NCBI GenBank assembly: GCA_023667165.1
Contig: JAMPAO010000030.1
Coordinates: 1-24,734 of the forward strand
Reading direction: 5' to 3'
Origin: Ruminococcus sp.
GTDB lineage: Bacteria; Bacillota; Clostridia; Oscillospirales; Ruminococcaceae
DNA: 24,734 nt
How positions within the stretch are numbered: position 1 is the first letter of the stretch; each line of letters starts with the position of its first letter. The notes under the pieces are model-generated. The model saw nothing but the letters and a program-made list of their open reading frames with translations, searched no databases and was not told the origin of the DNA. The translations under genes and the position numbers were made by a program. Shown here one piece after another: positions 7,978 to 15,324 of this stretch.

Positions 7978-8306
7978 TCAAAATCCTCCTCCTCGTCCTC
8001 GCCGCTTTCAAGGTTGGCTATCCATATTCTGTACGCCGCGTCCTCCGCTTCGAGGGTAGTCATATTCAGCAGCCGCATAGCTTCTGCGGGGTCTTGCTTT
8101 TCGGCTTTAAGGTACTCGTCCGAGTTGGTGTATCGGGCAAGGTAGTTCTCAACATAGCTTTCAGCCGACTTTTGAACGCTTTCGAGATGTTCTTCAAGAG
8201 TACCGTTTTCAAGCATATGCTTGTACACTTCGGGAGCGTGATTTTCAAGAACCTCTCTGCGTTGGTCTGCGTATTTGCCTATAAACTTGATTTCATTGTT
8301 TGACAT
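7974..8306 (-). CDS. TnpV-like small transposon/plasmid protein
   Basis: Start set at ATG 8306, seven bases after GGAGG; the upstream ATG at 8312 is too close to it. The 110-residue protein contains YADQRREVLENHAPEVYKHM followed by LENGTLEEHLESVQKSA. That resembles the 'RR-yL-eHrp-lY--LL-sGkL--hL' core of TnpV proteins found on Clostridia mobile elements, whose role is unknown. It has an acidic tail (ESGEDEEEDFE). Similarity recalled, not aligned. Confidence 0.5.
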   Translation of the reverse strand: MSNNEIKFIGKYADQRREVLENHAPEVYKHMLENGTLEEHLESVQKSAESYVENYLARYTNSDEYLKAEKQDPAEAMRLLNMTTLEAEDAAYRIWIANLESGEDEEEDFE

Positions 8307-8320
8307 AATCATTCCTCCAT

Positions 8321-8512
8321 TTAGTTATTCGGTTTAATATTTTTCAGAAAGTCAACGAGTGTTTCATAACATATCAGCGTTCTGTTTCCGATTTTTATGC
8401 AAGGGACTTTGTCATCTTTACATAACCGTCTTAATGTGTTTTCGGGCATAATGCCTGTTTTAGCTGCTTCTTTTATGGTGATAAGCTTAACAGGGGGATT
8501 TTCTCTATTCAC
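8321..8512 (-). CDS. Excisionase-family (HTH_17) DNA-binding protein
   Basis: GTG start at 8512, with AGAAAGG ten bases upstream. The 63-residue product has the MerR-like winged-helix pattern of small excisionase proteins: TIKEAAKTGIMPENTLRRLCKDDKVPCIKIGNRTLICYETLVDFL. A palindrome TTCCCCAGTGGGGAA lies 20 bp before the start. In an operon with parA, it may be a copy-control or transcription regulator rather than an excisionase. Confidence 0.65.
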   Translation of the reverse strand: MNRENPPVKLITIKEAAKTGIMPENTLRRLCKDDKVPCIKIGNRTLICYETLVDFLKNIKPNN

Positions 8513-8528
8513 TATAAATCAACCTTTC

Positions 8529-8547
8529 TTAATTCCCCAGTGGGGAA
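8529..8547. repeat. Dispersed palindrome TTCCCCAGTGGGGAA, copy 1
   Basis: Perfect inverted repeat with six-base arms around a 3-nt centre, between the membrane-protein gene and the excisionase-like gene. The same palindrome recurs at 8893, 14331, 16086 and 16640, with degenerate copies at 18322 and 18620. It is either an RNA hairpin or a regulator site. Confidence 0.6.
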
Positions 8548-8552
8548 ATTTT

Positions 8553-8873
8553 TTAAATAAGCTCAATGTCAGCTGACACATCAAGCAATTTTTCTTTTAT
8601 CAGAACAATTCCGCTTGAAATAAACGTCGCTATCACTGGGAGCAATACCGCCGCCGCGCCCATTATCGCAACCGTAAGAGCCGTACTGCCCTCCGCCATA
8701 ATCCACATAATAATTGCCGCCGCTATTGCCGTTCCTCCGCAAAAGAACCCTATCTTTTGCAGAATTGCCGAAACAAACAAAGCCGCAAAGCCAACCGCCC
8801 CAACTACCGCCGCAAGCAGATACAGCACCGCCTTTGCCAAGAGTTTCACGGGAATAAGTAAAATTGTTGTCAT
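8553..8873 (-). CDS. Small membrane protein, 106 aa
   Basis: ATG 8873 follows AAAGAAAGGCTG. Three or four hydrophobic stretches are visible: residues 5-33 (AKAVLYLLAAVVGAVGFAALFV), about 44-60 (GTAIAAAIIMWIMAEG) and 64-90 (TVAIMGAAAVLLPVIATF). The end is charged (KEKLLDVSADIELI). No signal peptide or known domain. It is the first gene of the operon driven from the 8927-8955 promoter. Confidence 0.65.
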   Translation of the reverse strand: MTTILLIPVKLLAKAVLYLLAAVVGAVGFAALFVSAILQKIGFFCGGTAIAAAIIMWIMAEGSTALTVAIMGAAAVLLPVIATFISSGIVLIKEKLLDVSADIELI

Positions 8874-8892
8874 TTTAATCAGCCTTTCTTTA

Positions 8893-8911
8893 GTTCCCCA
8901 CTGGGGAATTT
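8893..8911. repeat. Dispersed palindrome TTCCCCACTGGGGAA, copy 2
   Basis: Perfect inverted repeat in the 5' leader of the membrane-protein gene, 20 bp before its start and just downstream of the - strand promoter. Confidence 0.6.
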
Positions 8912-8926
8912 CCTTTACTACAATAT

Positions 8927-8955
8927 ATTATATTACTGTTGACAGTAAAATGCAA
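8927..8955 (-). promoter_or_regulatory. Promoter of the parA operon with an internal operator
   Basis: Read on the - strand: TTGCAT (8955-8950), 17 bp, TATAAT (8932-8927). The spacer holds the perfect inverted repeat TTACTGTTGACAGTAA (8933-8948). A repressor bound there would block the promoter. Confidence 0.65.
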
Positions 8956-8998
8956 TATGTAAAATACACAAACTTTTACAAAAACTTTGTGTAATTTT

Positions 8999-9031
8999 TT
9001 ACTGTTGACAGAAAACAGAATGTGGTATAAT
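8999..9031 (+). promoter_or_regulatory. Divergent promoter with the second operator copy
   Basis: TTACTGTTGACAGAAA (8999-9014) repeats the operator at 8933 with one arm mismatch and includes TTGACA (9005-9010). TATAAT follows at 9026-9031 (15-bp spacing, somewhat short). It drives the ribbon-helix-helix gene at 9064, the obvious candidate repressor of both promoters. Confidence 0.6.
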
Positions 9032-9063
9032 ATTATCAAGTAAAAGATTTGAGGTGACAAAAA

Positions 9064-9294
9064 ATGCCAAAAATGCCATTAAGTGAAAAAGCCAAGCAAA
9101 GCATAAGAGCGTGGGACAGGGAGAATATGCGTACCCTCTCCTGCCGTGTTCGCACCTATGAAGCGGAGGTTTTTAAAGAATACTGCGCCGCACACGGTAC
9201 GACAGCGGGGGAGCTGCTGAAAAAGTACGTCGGCAAATGTATCTATGAGTACGGCGAGGAACTTCGCAAAGCGGAGCAAGAGGGCAAGAATTGA
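9064..9294 (+). CDS. Ribbon-helix-helix-like DNA-binding protein
   Basis: ATG 9064 follows TTTGAGGTGACAAAA. The 76-residue product has a basic N-terminus, then RTLSCRVRTYEAEVFKEYCAAHGTTAGELLKKYV. That is a short β-strand with alternating residues followed by two helices, as in Arc/MetJ-type proteins, where a dimer's strands read the DNA major groove. It is clearly related to the gene at 24323-24535. Its position beside two operator copies suggests autoregulation and control of the parA operon. Confidence 0.65.
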   Translation: MPKMPLSEKAKQSIRAWDRENMRTLSCRVRTYEAEVFKEYCAAHGTTAGELLKKYVGKCIYEYGEELRKAEQEGKN

Positions 9295-9313
9295 TTTCCT
9301 TTTCTGCTGTACC

Positions 9314-9826
9314 CTATCGGATTTTAAGTATCATCAGTTTATCAATGTCAACAAAAAATCCGTGCTTTTCATAAAAATGATACAGTCGTTCTCTTCTTTC
9401 AGGACTTTCAATATCCTTGCGGTAAATATCGCCTTTGATTTTATTTACGGAAAAGGATTTGGCAAATTTAAGTATTTCACTCAAAAGCAAAGAACCGTAC
9501 CCGTTATTTTGATAATGTTCGTCAATTCCCATATCAATGATTTTGAAGTAACCGTTTTTTACTTCGCAAGGGGATTTTCCTATGCAAGTCTGCGAAATAT
9601 CACCGTTTTGTCCCAACAGATATTCTTTGAAAAGCATTTCGGAAACAGCGTGAAAGCAGTCATAACCTATTGTAACAGTTACACATATAAGACTTTGACA
9701 ATGCTCTCGAACACATAAAATCTGTTCGGAAGTATCATTCAGTTCTTTTACCTTTCGCCATTCTCCCAGTTCTCTTTTCAGTTTGGTATTTTCCGAGCAA
9801 AGCACCGAGTTGTTCTCTGTGAGCAT
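9314..9826 (-). CDS. GNAT-like acetyltransferase with N-terminal coiled coil
   Basis: The C-terminal half carries DMGIDEHYQNNGYGSLLLSEILKFAK. Q-x-x-G-x-G here matches the acetyl-CoA-binding motif A of GNAT enzymes, and LYHFYEKHGF matches motif B. The N-terminal part (ENTKLKRELGEWRKVKEL) is a coiled coil. I place the start at ATG 9826; the frame is open to 9886. Either choice overlaps the next upstream gene by about 90-150 bases in another frame, which is unusual. Substrate unknown. Confidence 0.55.
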   Translation of the reverse strand: MLTENNSVLCSENTKLKRELGEWRKVKELNDTSEQILCVREHCQSLICVTVTIGYDCFHAVSEMLFKEYLLGQNGDISQTCIGKSPCEVKNGYFKIIDMGIDEHYQNNGYGSLLLSEILKFAKSFSVNKIKGDIYRKDIESPERRERLYHFYEKHGFFVDIDKLMILKIR

Positions 9827-10190
9827 ATTTGTAATCGTGCAGCTCCTGCAGAACAATCTCGTCCATATCGTTTTTAAAAGCTTCAAAGCGTTCGTCTCCT
9901 TTGTAATCGCTTAATTGGAGAGTATCGCTGAGTAAGGCTACAAGCTGTGCTTTCCTGCGGTTATCGGTATCGTAAATCATAACAATATCCTCGCACAAAA
10001 CCTTAACGTCGGATATGAATCTGTTACAGGAACAGCTTCTGCTTGCTCTGAACGCAGAATAATATATCATATCGGACGAACGGCGAACGGCGGGTGGAAC
10101 GTCACGCAGCCTTATCTCGTCTTTCAGTATCAACTCCCCTATCCATGATACCACATCTCGGTACAGCTTGGCAATGCTTTTTAAATCCAA
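9735..10190 (-). CDS. Hypothetical protein, 151 aa, overlapping the acetyltransferase gene
   Basis: TTG start at 10190, nine bases after GGAGG. The product is mostly helical and charged, with VPPAVRRSSDMIYYSAFRASRSCSCN in the middle and a basic tail (QTEKRTGRMAKGKRTE). No family recognised. Its 3' end overlaps the GNAT coding frame by roughly 90 bases or more, so either the pair is coupled or the tail results from a frameshift. Confidence 0.45.
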   Translation of the reverse strand: MDLKSIAKLYRDVVSWIGELILKDEIRLRDVPPAVRRSSDMIYYSAFRASRSCSCNRFISDVKVLCEDIVMIYDTDNRRKAQLVALLSDTLQLSDYKGDERFEAFKNDMDEIVLQELHDYKYAHREQLGALLGKYQTEKRTGRMAKGKRTE

Positions 10191-10228
10191 ATTAAATTCC
10201 TCCTAAAACAGTATTTTGCATATTCCTC

Positions 10229-10257
10229 TTGACAAAGTATATATTATAGTATATACT
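10229..10257 (+). promoter_or_regulatory. vapBC promoter with palindromic operator
   Basis: TTGACA (10229-10234), 17 bp, TATACT (10252-10257). The inverted repeat AGTATATA (10236-10243)/TATATACT (10250-10257) spans spacer and -10 box, a typical site for autorepression by the VapB-VapC complex. Confidence 0.65.
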
Positions 10258-10276
10258 TTTATCAGAGGTGATTGTA

Positions 10277-10516
10277 ATGCAAACGGCAAAATTATTTATC
10301 AACGGCAGCAGTCAAGCGGTGCGGCTTCCCAAAGAATTCCGTTTTGTCGGCAGCGAGGTTTACGCGCAGAAAATCGGAGAAACCGTAATACTCGTCCCCA
10401 AAGATAAGGCGTGGGAAACCTTTATCGAGGGAATTAACGGCTTTACAGAAGATTACTTTGAAGCCGTCGAATCGGGACGCGCAGACGAATTTCAGTCGGA
10501 AAGGGAATCGCTATGA
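10277..10516 (+). CDS. vapB: VapB-type antitoxin (AbrB/SpoVT fold)
   Basis: Start chosen at ATG 10277, with AGAGGTGA upstream; a GTG at 10268 lies inside that site. The 79-residue product begins QTAKLFINGSSQAVRLPKEFRFVG, the swapped-hairpin AbrB DNA-binding domain of VapB antitoxins. The acidic C-terminus would wrap and inhibit the toxin. It overlaps vapC by four bases (ATGA) and likely represses its own promoter. Confidence 0.85.
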   Translation: MQTAKLFINGSSQAVRLPKEFRFVGSEVYAQKIGETVILVPKDKAWETFIEGINGFTEDYFEAVESGRADEFQSERESL

Positions 10517-10914
10517 AATATATGCTTGACACAAATATGTGCATATACGCGCAGAAGCAAGAGCCAAGCGTTTTATCCAAAATCCGTGAAAATTATGAGG
10601 ACGGTATCGCGATTTCCTCTATCACTCTTGCGGAGCTTGAATACGGCGTACAGGCAAGTGTGAACGTCGAGCGAAACACTGTTGCTCTGCTGAAATTTCT
10701 CGCCGTGGTTGACGTGCTGCCGTTTGAGAACGGAGCGGCGGCTGAATACGGGAAAATACGCGCCGACTTGCGGAAAAAGGGTACGCCTATCGGTTTAATG
10801 GATATGCTTATTGCCGCCCACGCCAAAGCCGAAAATCTTACCGTCGTTACGCACAATACCCGTGAATTTGAGCGCGTAAAGGATTTGCGGCTTGACGATT
10901 GGTACTTGCCCTAA
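10513..10914 (+). CDS. vapC: VapC-type PIN-domain ribonuclease toxin
   Basis: The 133-residue PIN protein has the acidic active site: D6 (MLDTNMC), E41 (LAELEYGV) and D97 (LMDMLIAAHA), plus the THNTREFERV segment near the end. VapC toxins cut tRNA or rRNA when VapB is lost, stabilising the element. Translationally coupled to vapB. The 3' end nearly meets the convergent replication gene (stop codons within a few bases). Confidence 0.85.
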   Translation: MKYMLDTNMCIYAQKQEPSVLSKIRENYEDGIAISSITLAELEYGVQASVNVERNTVALLKFLAVVDVLPFENGAAAEYGKIRADLRKKGTPIGLMDMLIAAHAKAENLTVVTHNTREFERVKDLRLDDWYLP

Positions 10915-12062
10915 AACGCATAGCAAAAGTCCTCAAGCCTATAATCCAAAAGCCAGTTAAGCAAGGTGGATTTCAGATAACTTCGGGGATTTTTAATTTT
11001 TGTTTCAGCCGTTATCGTCTGCCATTTTTCCTCAAAGCTCCATAGGCAGTCCGCAAGGGAGGACGTTCGTACCAAGCCGTTAAGTCTGTCTATAACCGTC
11101 CTGCCGAGGACATACCCGTCCTGTATCTTCGTTTTTTCGGCGCAAGCCATTTCCGCAAGGGCGTTTATCACAATATCGGCAAAGTCCATATGCCGCTTGT
11201 CCGTGTCGGCAAGGCAATAGCTGTACCCAAACAGGAAACGCAAAGCGATACCCATAGCGTTCTCGTCCTTGCCAAGTTCGTATGGGATAATACAGCCGTC
11301 CGTTCTGCGGCTTTCCTCGTCAAATGCCGCAAAATCCTCCTCGCACTTTGGCGGGTCGGCGGTAAAGCGGTAAGAGCAGCGTTCGGGAACGTAACCGAGC
11401 GCACCGAGTACCTCGCCGAAAGTTTTATTTTCAGCGGCTTTCTCTCCCTCAATCGGTCTGTCACGCGCCTGCGCGGGATAGATAGATTGATTTCCTTTAG
11501 GATTACTTCCTTTAAGATTAATGTATGCTTGTCCCGCAGGGTCAAACTTGTTTGTCCCGTCGGGACAATCTTGTTTGTCCGTTTGGGACAACCTTGTTTG
11601 TCCCATTGGGACAATCTTGTTTGCACCATCGGACAAACTGGAGTTTTGCGCGGTTTCGGCGGTGTCCGACTTCTCGGTTTCGGACTTTTTACGCATATTG
11701 GCACATATTTCCTGTCCCTTTTCAATCAGTTCGGCAAGCCTGTCCGTGTCCGATATGATACGAAAATACCGTTTAGCGGGCATACCCATAAGTTTTGTTT
11801 CAAGCAAGCCGTACCCCGCCAACTTTTTTATCGCCGACATTTGTATTTTTCTGCCATAGGTGGTGCTTTCCTGCAAGTCCTCTATGGTGGAGTAAAACCA
11901 ACCGTCGGCAGCCTTGCCGTTATCTCTGTAATATGTATATTTGGAGATAAGGGCGGAATAAATGATAGTTTCAGCCATACCCATTGAATGGGCGAGAAAA
12001 CGGTTTACCGACATAGTGTTGTCGGGATTTATGAGCTGGAGCAGCGCGGAGAAATTATCCAT
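10911..12062 (-). CDS. Replication initiator-like protein (DUF6017 / replisome-organizer type)
   Basis: The 383-residue product starts MDNFSALLQLINPDNTMSVNRFLAHSMGMAETIIYSAL. It continues as an N-terminal winged-helix domain with GWFYSTIEDLQESTTYGRKIQ and IKKLAGYGLLETKLMGMPAKRYFRI. A low-complexity linker rich in D, G, Q and T (about 140-185) follows, then a C-terminal domain ending NPRSYLKSTLLNWLLDY, as in Clostridia plasmid replication proteins of the DnaD/DUF6017 type. The linker is encoded by 23-bp tandem repeats that look like iterons, so the origin probably lies within the gene, as in RepA_N plasmids. Likely role: opens the plasmid origin and loads helicase. Confidence 0.65.
   Translation of the reverse strand: MDNFSALLQLINPDNTMSVNRFLAHSMGMAETIIYSALISKYTYYRDNGKAADGWFYSTIEDLQESTTYGRKIQMSAIKKLAGYGLLETKLMGMPAKRYFRIISDTDRLAELIEKGQEICANMRKKSETEKSDTAETAQNSSLSDGANKIVPMGQTRLSQTDKQDCPDGTNKFDPAGQAYINLKGSNPKGNQSIYPAQARDRPIEGEKAAENKTFGEVLGALGYVPERCSYRFTADPPKCEEDFAAFDEESRRTDGCIIPYELGKDENAMGIALRFLFGYSYCLADTDKRHMDFADIVINALAEMACAEKTKIQDGYVLGRTVIDRLNGLVRTSSLADCLWSFEEKWQTITAETKIKNPRSYLKSTLLNWLLDYRLEDFCYAF
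11528..11638. repeat. Tandem 23-bp iterons inside the replication gene, putative origin
   Basis: Four consecutive 23-bp units start at 11547, 11570, 11593 and 11616, preceded by a partial unit at 11528-11546. Each reads CTTGTTTGTCCC, a short centre, then GGGACAA, so each holds an inverted repeat. The 23-bp period is not a multiple of three, so successive units are translated in different frames. Selection therefore appears to be on the DNA rather than the peptide. Confidence 0.7.
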
Positions 12063-12104
12063 TTTTACACTTCTTTCAATTTATTTGTTTTTTGGACAGT
12101 TTAT

Positions 12105-12869
12105 TCAGAACGGAAATTCTCTCCGCATATTTTCTTCCCCGACAATGGGTATCAGACTGTCTTTCATAAATATGGGGACGTCGTTTGCCGCCATACGTAT
12201 GTTGTCTACCCACTCCCGCTTTGGAATAACTTTGTTTTTTCTGTTTCCCGTTTCCGCGCCGAGGATTATCCAGTTTGCAAAAACGGCGAAAAATGTGTCG
12301 TTCCTCACGTTTTTATAAGCGGTTATATCCTCCAACATCGGCTCAACGCTGAAAAAGAAATTTATACTCATAGGCATTTTTCCGAGGGCTATCATTGCCT
12401 GCTCCAACTGCCGTATGTTCGTAACGGACGTACCGTACCACATATTGCCGTCGTTCGGCAGCTTTCCCTGCTCTTTGAGCAGTGCGTACCGTTCGGGATT
12501 TTTTGTAAGAAAAAGGTATCGGTGCTGCGGCGCGTTTCTGCAAGCCGTGAAAACCTCGCCTATCCACTCATCGGGAATCCAGTCCCCGAAAAGGTCTGCC
12601 ATTGAGCAGACAAAGATAGTTCTGCCTGCCTTGTTCGCATAGTCGTTTAAATGGTATCTCAAAAAGGTAGGGCTGAAACTGTGAGGGTACGGCAAAATTT
12701 TTCCCGATTTTCCCCGTATCGGTTCGCTTTCGTCAAAGACGTTTGCAAATTTTTGCATTCCTCCGAACCGTTCGGCAAGTCTGCGTGCATAGCAATACTC
12801 ACAATCATTAAAGCAGCCGACAATCGGATTCCAAGTGCTGTTGCACCATTCTATGGCTGTGTTGTTCAT
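12105..12869 (-). CDS. DUF5131 / phage Gp37-Gp68 family protein, radical-SAM-like
   Basis: ATG 12869 follows TAGGAGGTACGTT. The 254-residue product begins NNTAIEWCNSTWNPIVGC with the cluster C19-x3-C23-x2-C26 (CFNDCEYC), the iron-sulfur/SAM motif. Conserved IFVCSMADLFGDWIPDEWI, YLFLTKNPERY and a C-terminal IILGAETGNR also fit this family. Family members occur on phages and mobile elements; the reaction is not established. Confidence 0.8.
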   Translation of the reverse strand: MNNTAIEWCNSTWNPIVGCFNDCEYCYARRLAERFGGMQKFANVFDESEPIRGKSGKILPYPHSFSPTFLRYHLNDYANKAGRTIFVCSMADLFGDWIPDEWIGEVFTACRNAPQHRYLFLTKNPERYALLKEQGKLPNDGNMWYGTSVTNIRQLEQAMIALGKMPMSINFFFSVEPMLEDITAYKNVRNDTFFAVFANWIILGAETGNRKNKVIPKREWVDNIRMAANDVPIFMKDSLIPIVGEENMRREFPF

Positions 12870-12879
12870 AACGTACCTC

Positions 12880-13998
12880 CTAAACTCTCACATTAACGTC
12901 ATTGACCGTAATTGTCGGGTCGTCAAGGTCGATAACAAGACATCTCCTGCCGCCGATAACGCTTGTACGCACCTTGTCAGCGGCTGCTCTGCTGATATGT
13001 ACGGTAATTTCGGGCGCGGAAAGAGTTACCTTGCTTTCGACAAGATTTTCGGCGGTCAGACCGTCCGCTTTTCCCACTCTTTCTTTGAAAACGGCGGCAA
13101 GCGAATCAAGTTTCTCACTGCTCACGCCCGCGTCGAAAAGAATACCGTACAGCTTGTTACCGTCTATAAGGGGCAGTTCCGTTTCGTTTTTGGAGTTGTT
13201 CACAATGTCCCGTATAGCTTCATTCACATAGGTTATGACATTGTAATTCAGCTCGTCGGCGGCAACGTCCGTGAGTATCTGCCGAAAAGTTTCTTTTTCC
13301 CGCTGAAACGACATTACCCACTCGCAGCCGAGAACGTCCTCAACAACCGAAATATTTGGTCTTTTGGGGTTTTTCGTGTAGTACATCACATTATTCACAT
13401 CGGGAGCGCGGTCGCTGAAAACAGGATACAGAAAACCGTCCGTTGGGGCGCGGCTGACAATAAGGTCGGTGTTGGCTTTTTTCACAATAGCGTTCGCTCC
13501 GCTGTCGAACATCAATCCGTCGTTCCCCGTACAGACGGGGCAAACCGACGCCGCAATAAAATTGTACTCACCGTCCGCATTATCGTCATTATCCTTAGTC
13601 ATAATGCCGTAAGAGCAGTACCCGATTATAAGCGAGTATGCCGTTTCGTACTCCATATTATTGATTATTCTTTCAATTAACCTGTCATTGGCAAGTTCGT
13701 CCTCCAGTCTGCCCTTTACTGCGGAGTACAGAATATTCTGTGCGCCGTCCTCGTCGTATTCCTCGCGGGGAAAACCGTACTCCACAAGATTTTTTCCGAC
13801 TTTGCCGCTAAGTATTTTTTTCATAGTTTCAAGCATAACCGCGCCCTCGTCCTCGGGTATAAGGGCATAAAGCCTGTTATCCTTACAGCGGACGTTTTTC
13901 TGCGGGTCAACATACACCGAAACAATGTGATTAAGCGTGAAAAACCCGCTGCTGTCGGTAAAATTTTTTTTGATTTCCGCAACCTCTTTCTTATTCAT
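12880..13998 (-). CDS. DUF4317 domain-containing protein
   Basis: Start placed at ATG 13998 (MNKKEVAEIKKNFT), with AGGAAAGGAAAG upstream; the frame is open to 14043 but lacks a better site there. The 372-residue product matches DUF4317 from its opening (EIKKNFTDSSGFFTLNHIVSVYVD) and mid-region FIAASVCPVCTGNDGLMFD. The C-terminal domain ends SRAAADKVRTSVIGGRRCLVID. These proteins are common in gut Clostridia; function unknown, probably cytoplasmic. It overlaps the zinc-ribbon gene by eight bases. Confidence 0.75.
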   Translation of the reverse strand: MNKKEVAEIKKNFTDSSGFFTLNHIVSVYVDPQKNVRCKDNRLYALIPEDEGAVMLETMKKILSGKVGKNLVEYGFPREEYDEDGAQNILYSAVKGRLEDELANDRLIERIINNMEYETAYSLIIGYCSYGIMTKDNDDNADGEYNFIAASVCPVCTGNDGLMFDSGANAIVKKANTDLIVSRAPTDGFLYPVFSDRAPDVNNVMYYTKNPKRPNISVVEDVLGCEWVMSFQREKETFRQILTDVAADELNYNVITYVNEAIRDIVNNSKNETELPLIDGNKLYGILFDAGVSSEKLDSLAAVFKERVGKADGLTAENLVESKVTLSAPEITVHISRAAADKVRTSVIGGRRCLVIDLDDPTITVNDVNVRV

Positions 13999-14314
13999 TG
14001 ACTTTCTTTCCTTTCCTGTTAGATTTTTTCTCCCGCTTTTCAAATGTAATCAACCCGTTTTCGTCCTTGACGGACGCATAGTCGTATGCAGTCCAGTCCT
14101 TACCACAGGAAGTGCAGAAAAATCCCGCATACTTAATAACGGGAGCGCAGGTCATCTCCCCGATTATCTGTCCCATAGTTTCACCGTCCATATCCACTCC
14201 GTTTTTGTACATCGGGTGTTCCGAGACAAAATAATACGTCGTGGCAACTTTCGCCGTTACCGTTTTTTCTCCGCAGTACGGACATTCAATAGGTTCTCCG
14301 ATGTTACTGTTCAT
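13991..14314 (-). CDS. Small zinc-ribbon protein, 107 aa
   Basis: Two Cys pairs, ECPYCGEKTV near the start and FFCTSCGKDW around residue 68, would bind one zinc. The tail is highly basic (EKREKKSNRKGKKVNE), suggesting nucleic-acid contact. ATG 14314 follows GAAAGGATTTGATA. It is coupled by overlap to the DUF4317 gene. No named family. Confidence 0.6.
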   Translation of the reverse strand: MNSNIGEPIECPYCGEKTVTAKVATTYYFVSEHPMYKNGVDMDGETMGQIIGEMTCAPVIKYAGFFCTSCGKDWTAYDYASVKDENGLITFEKREKKSNRKGKKVNE

Positions 14315-14329
14315 ATTATCAAATCCTTT

Positions 14330-14347
14330 CGTCCCCAGTGGGGAATT
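14330..14347. repeat. Dispersed palindrome GTCCCCAGTGGGGAATTTTTTT, copy 3
   Basis: Same palindrome as at 8529 and 8893, sitting in the gap before the zinc-ribbon gene and after the stop of the 318-aa gene. On the - strand it reads AATTCCCCACTGGGGACG, the same 18 bases that open the guide-RNA scaffolds, but no scaffold follows here. Confidence 0.6.
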
Positions 14348-14367
14348 TTTTTATAGAAAAACTCATA

Positions 14368-15324
14368 TCAGCTAATGCCGCTCTGATAATCGTTTATCTT
14401 GTCAATAAGCTCTTGATTTTCCTTTTCGGCTTTTCTCTGCCTGTTTACAGCCGACAAATACGTCGAAAACAAGTCATTTATAGATGTTGCGGGTTTATAT
14501 GTCATTCCGTTGATTTCCAAATCCGCAAGAACGGCGGAGCTGAATACACTATTGCAGGCTCTGTCAAATCCGTATCTGGAAATATTGCTTTTGTAAAATC
14601 TGACAAAGTTACCGTCATTCTTCCAGTTCGGATAGTATTTTTTCAGTTCGCTGTCATTTGATTTCAAAACAAAATCAAGCACATTTGCAGCGGCTTCCTC
14701 CGAAAAATATATATCATCTCCGCGCAAACAGCCGCCTAAACGGTATTCACCGTCGTTTACGTTACAATAAAATTCCGTTTCCTTAAAATCCTTATTTGCG
14801 GACAATACCGAAAACGGTTTTGCTCTGACAACCGTTTCGTCTTTAAAACTTATCGTCCAAATATCGGTATCTTTCGATAAGCCGTAAGCATTAAGTCCGC
14901 AAAACTTATTAAGCAGGGACAAAAAGGAAATGTACACTCCCAAGCTCAAACCCGCGTCAACGCCCTCCTCTAAAAGACTTAAATCGTTTATGTCAAAATA
15001 TCCTTGCTTTTTATAAGCAATTATAATGGGGAGAAACAATCCAAGCACTAACGACAATAATCCGCATAAAAAGCCGATTTCATCACTAAAAAAATCTTTT
15101 AGCGCAAGAGCAATTTTATTGGGTACTTTTCTGTACCGTTCATCTTCCGATATTAGCGGAAAAGAAACCTCCTGCACCGTAAGCTCGGAATTATCTTTGA
15201 ATTTAATCAGCGGCAATAAATTTTCGTCTGCGCGGTAATTGCCTATGAGATTATTTTCAAAGACTTTCTCGTCGGCGGCAATTGGGTACAGCTCCCCGTC
15301 GTCAGCTTTTATCCAACCATTCAT
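14368..15324 (-). CDS. Hypothetical membrane protein, 318 aa
   Basis: The start overlaps the preceding HTH gene by four bases (ATGA). Two hydrophobic segments lie near residues 83-106 (IGFLCGLLSLVLGLFLPIIIAY) and 125-147 (GLSLGVYISFLSLLNKFC). Between a ~80-residue N-terminal region and a ~170-residue C-terminal region they form a hairpin anchor. The C-terminal part ends in a charged coiled coil (QRKAEKENQELIDKINDY). No family recognised. Confidence 0.6.
   Translation of the reverse strand: MNGWIKADDGELYPIAADEKVFENNLIGNYRADENLLPLIKFKDNSELTVQEVSFPLISEDERYRKVPNKIALALKDFFSDEIGFLCGLLSLVLGLFLPIIIAYKKQGYFDINDLSLLEEGVDAGLSLGVYISFLSLLNKFCGLNAYGLSKDTDIWTISFKDETVVRAKPFSVLSANKDFKETEFYCNVNDGEYRLGGCLRGDDIYFSEEAAANVLDFVLKSNDSELKKYYPNWKNDGNFVRFYKSNISRYGFDRACNSVFSSAVLADLEINGMTYKPATSINDLFSTYLSAVNRQRKAEKENQELIDKINDYQSGIS

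Noticed and set aside
11190..11987. Long + strand frame opposite the replication gene
   Set aside because: No ribosome site and no recognisable domain; it is a shadow of the well-supported - strand gene.
12835..13680. Long + strand frame opposite the DUF4317 gene
   Set aside because: Composition is that of an antisense shadow, and the - strand product matches a known family.
14330..14347. Palindrome with T-run as an intrinsic terminator
   Set aside because: The T-run follows only on the + strand, while all neighbouring genes are on the - strand; copies elsewhere lack T-runs, so a general terminator role is unlikely.
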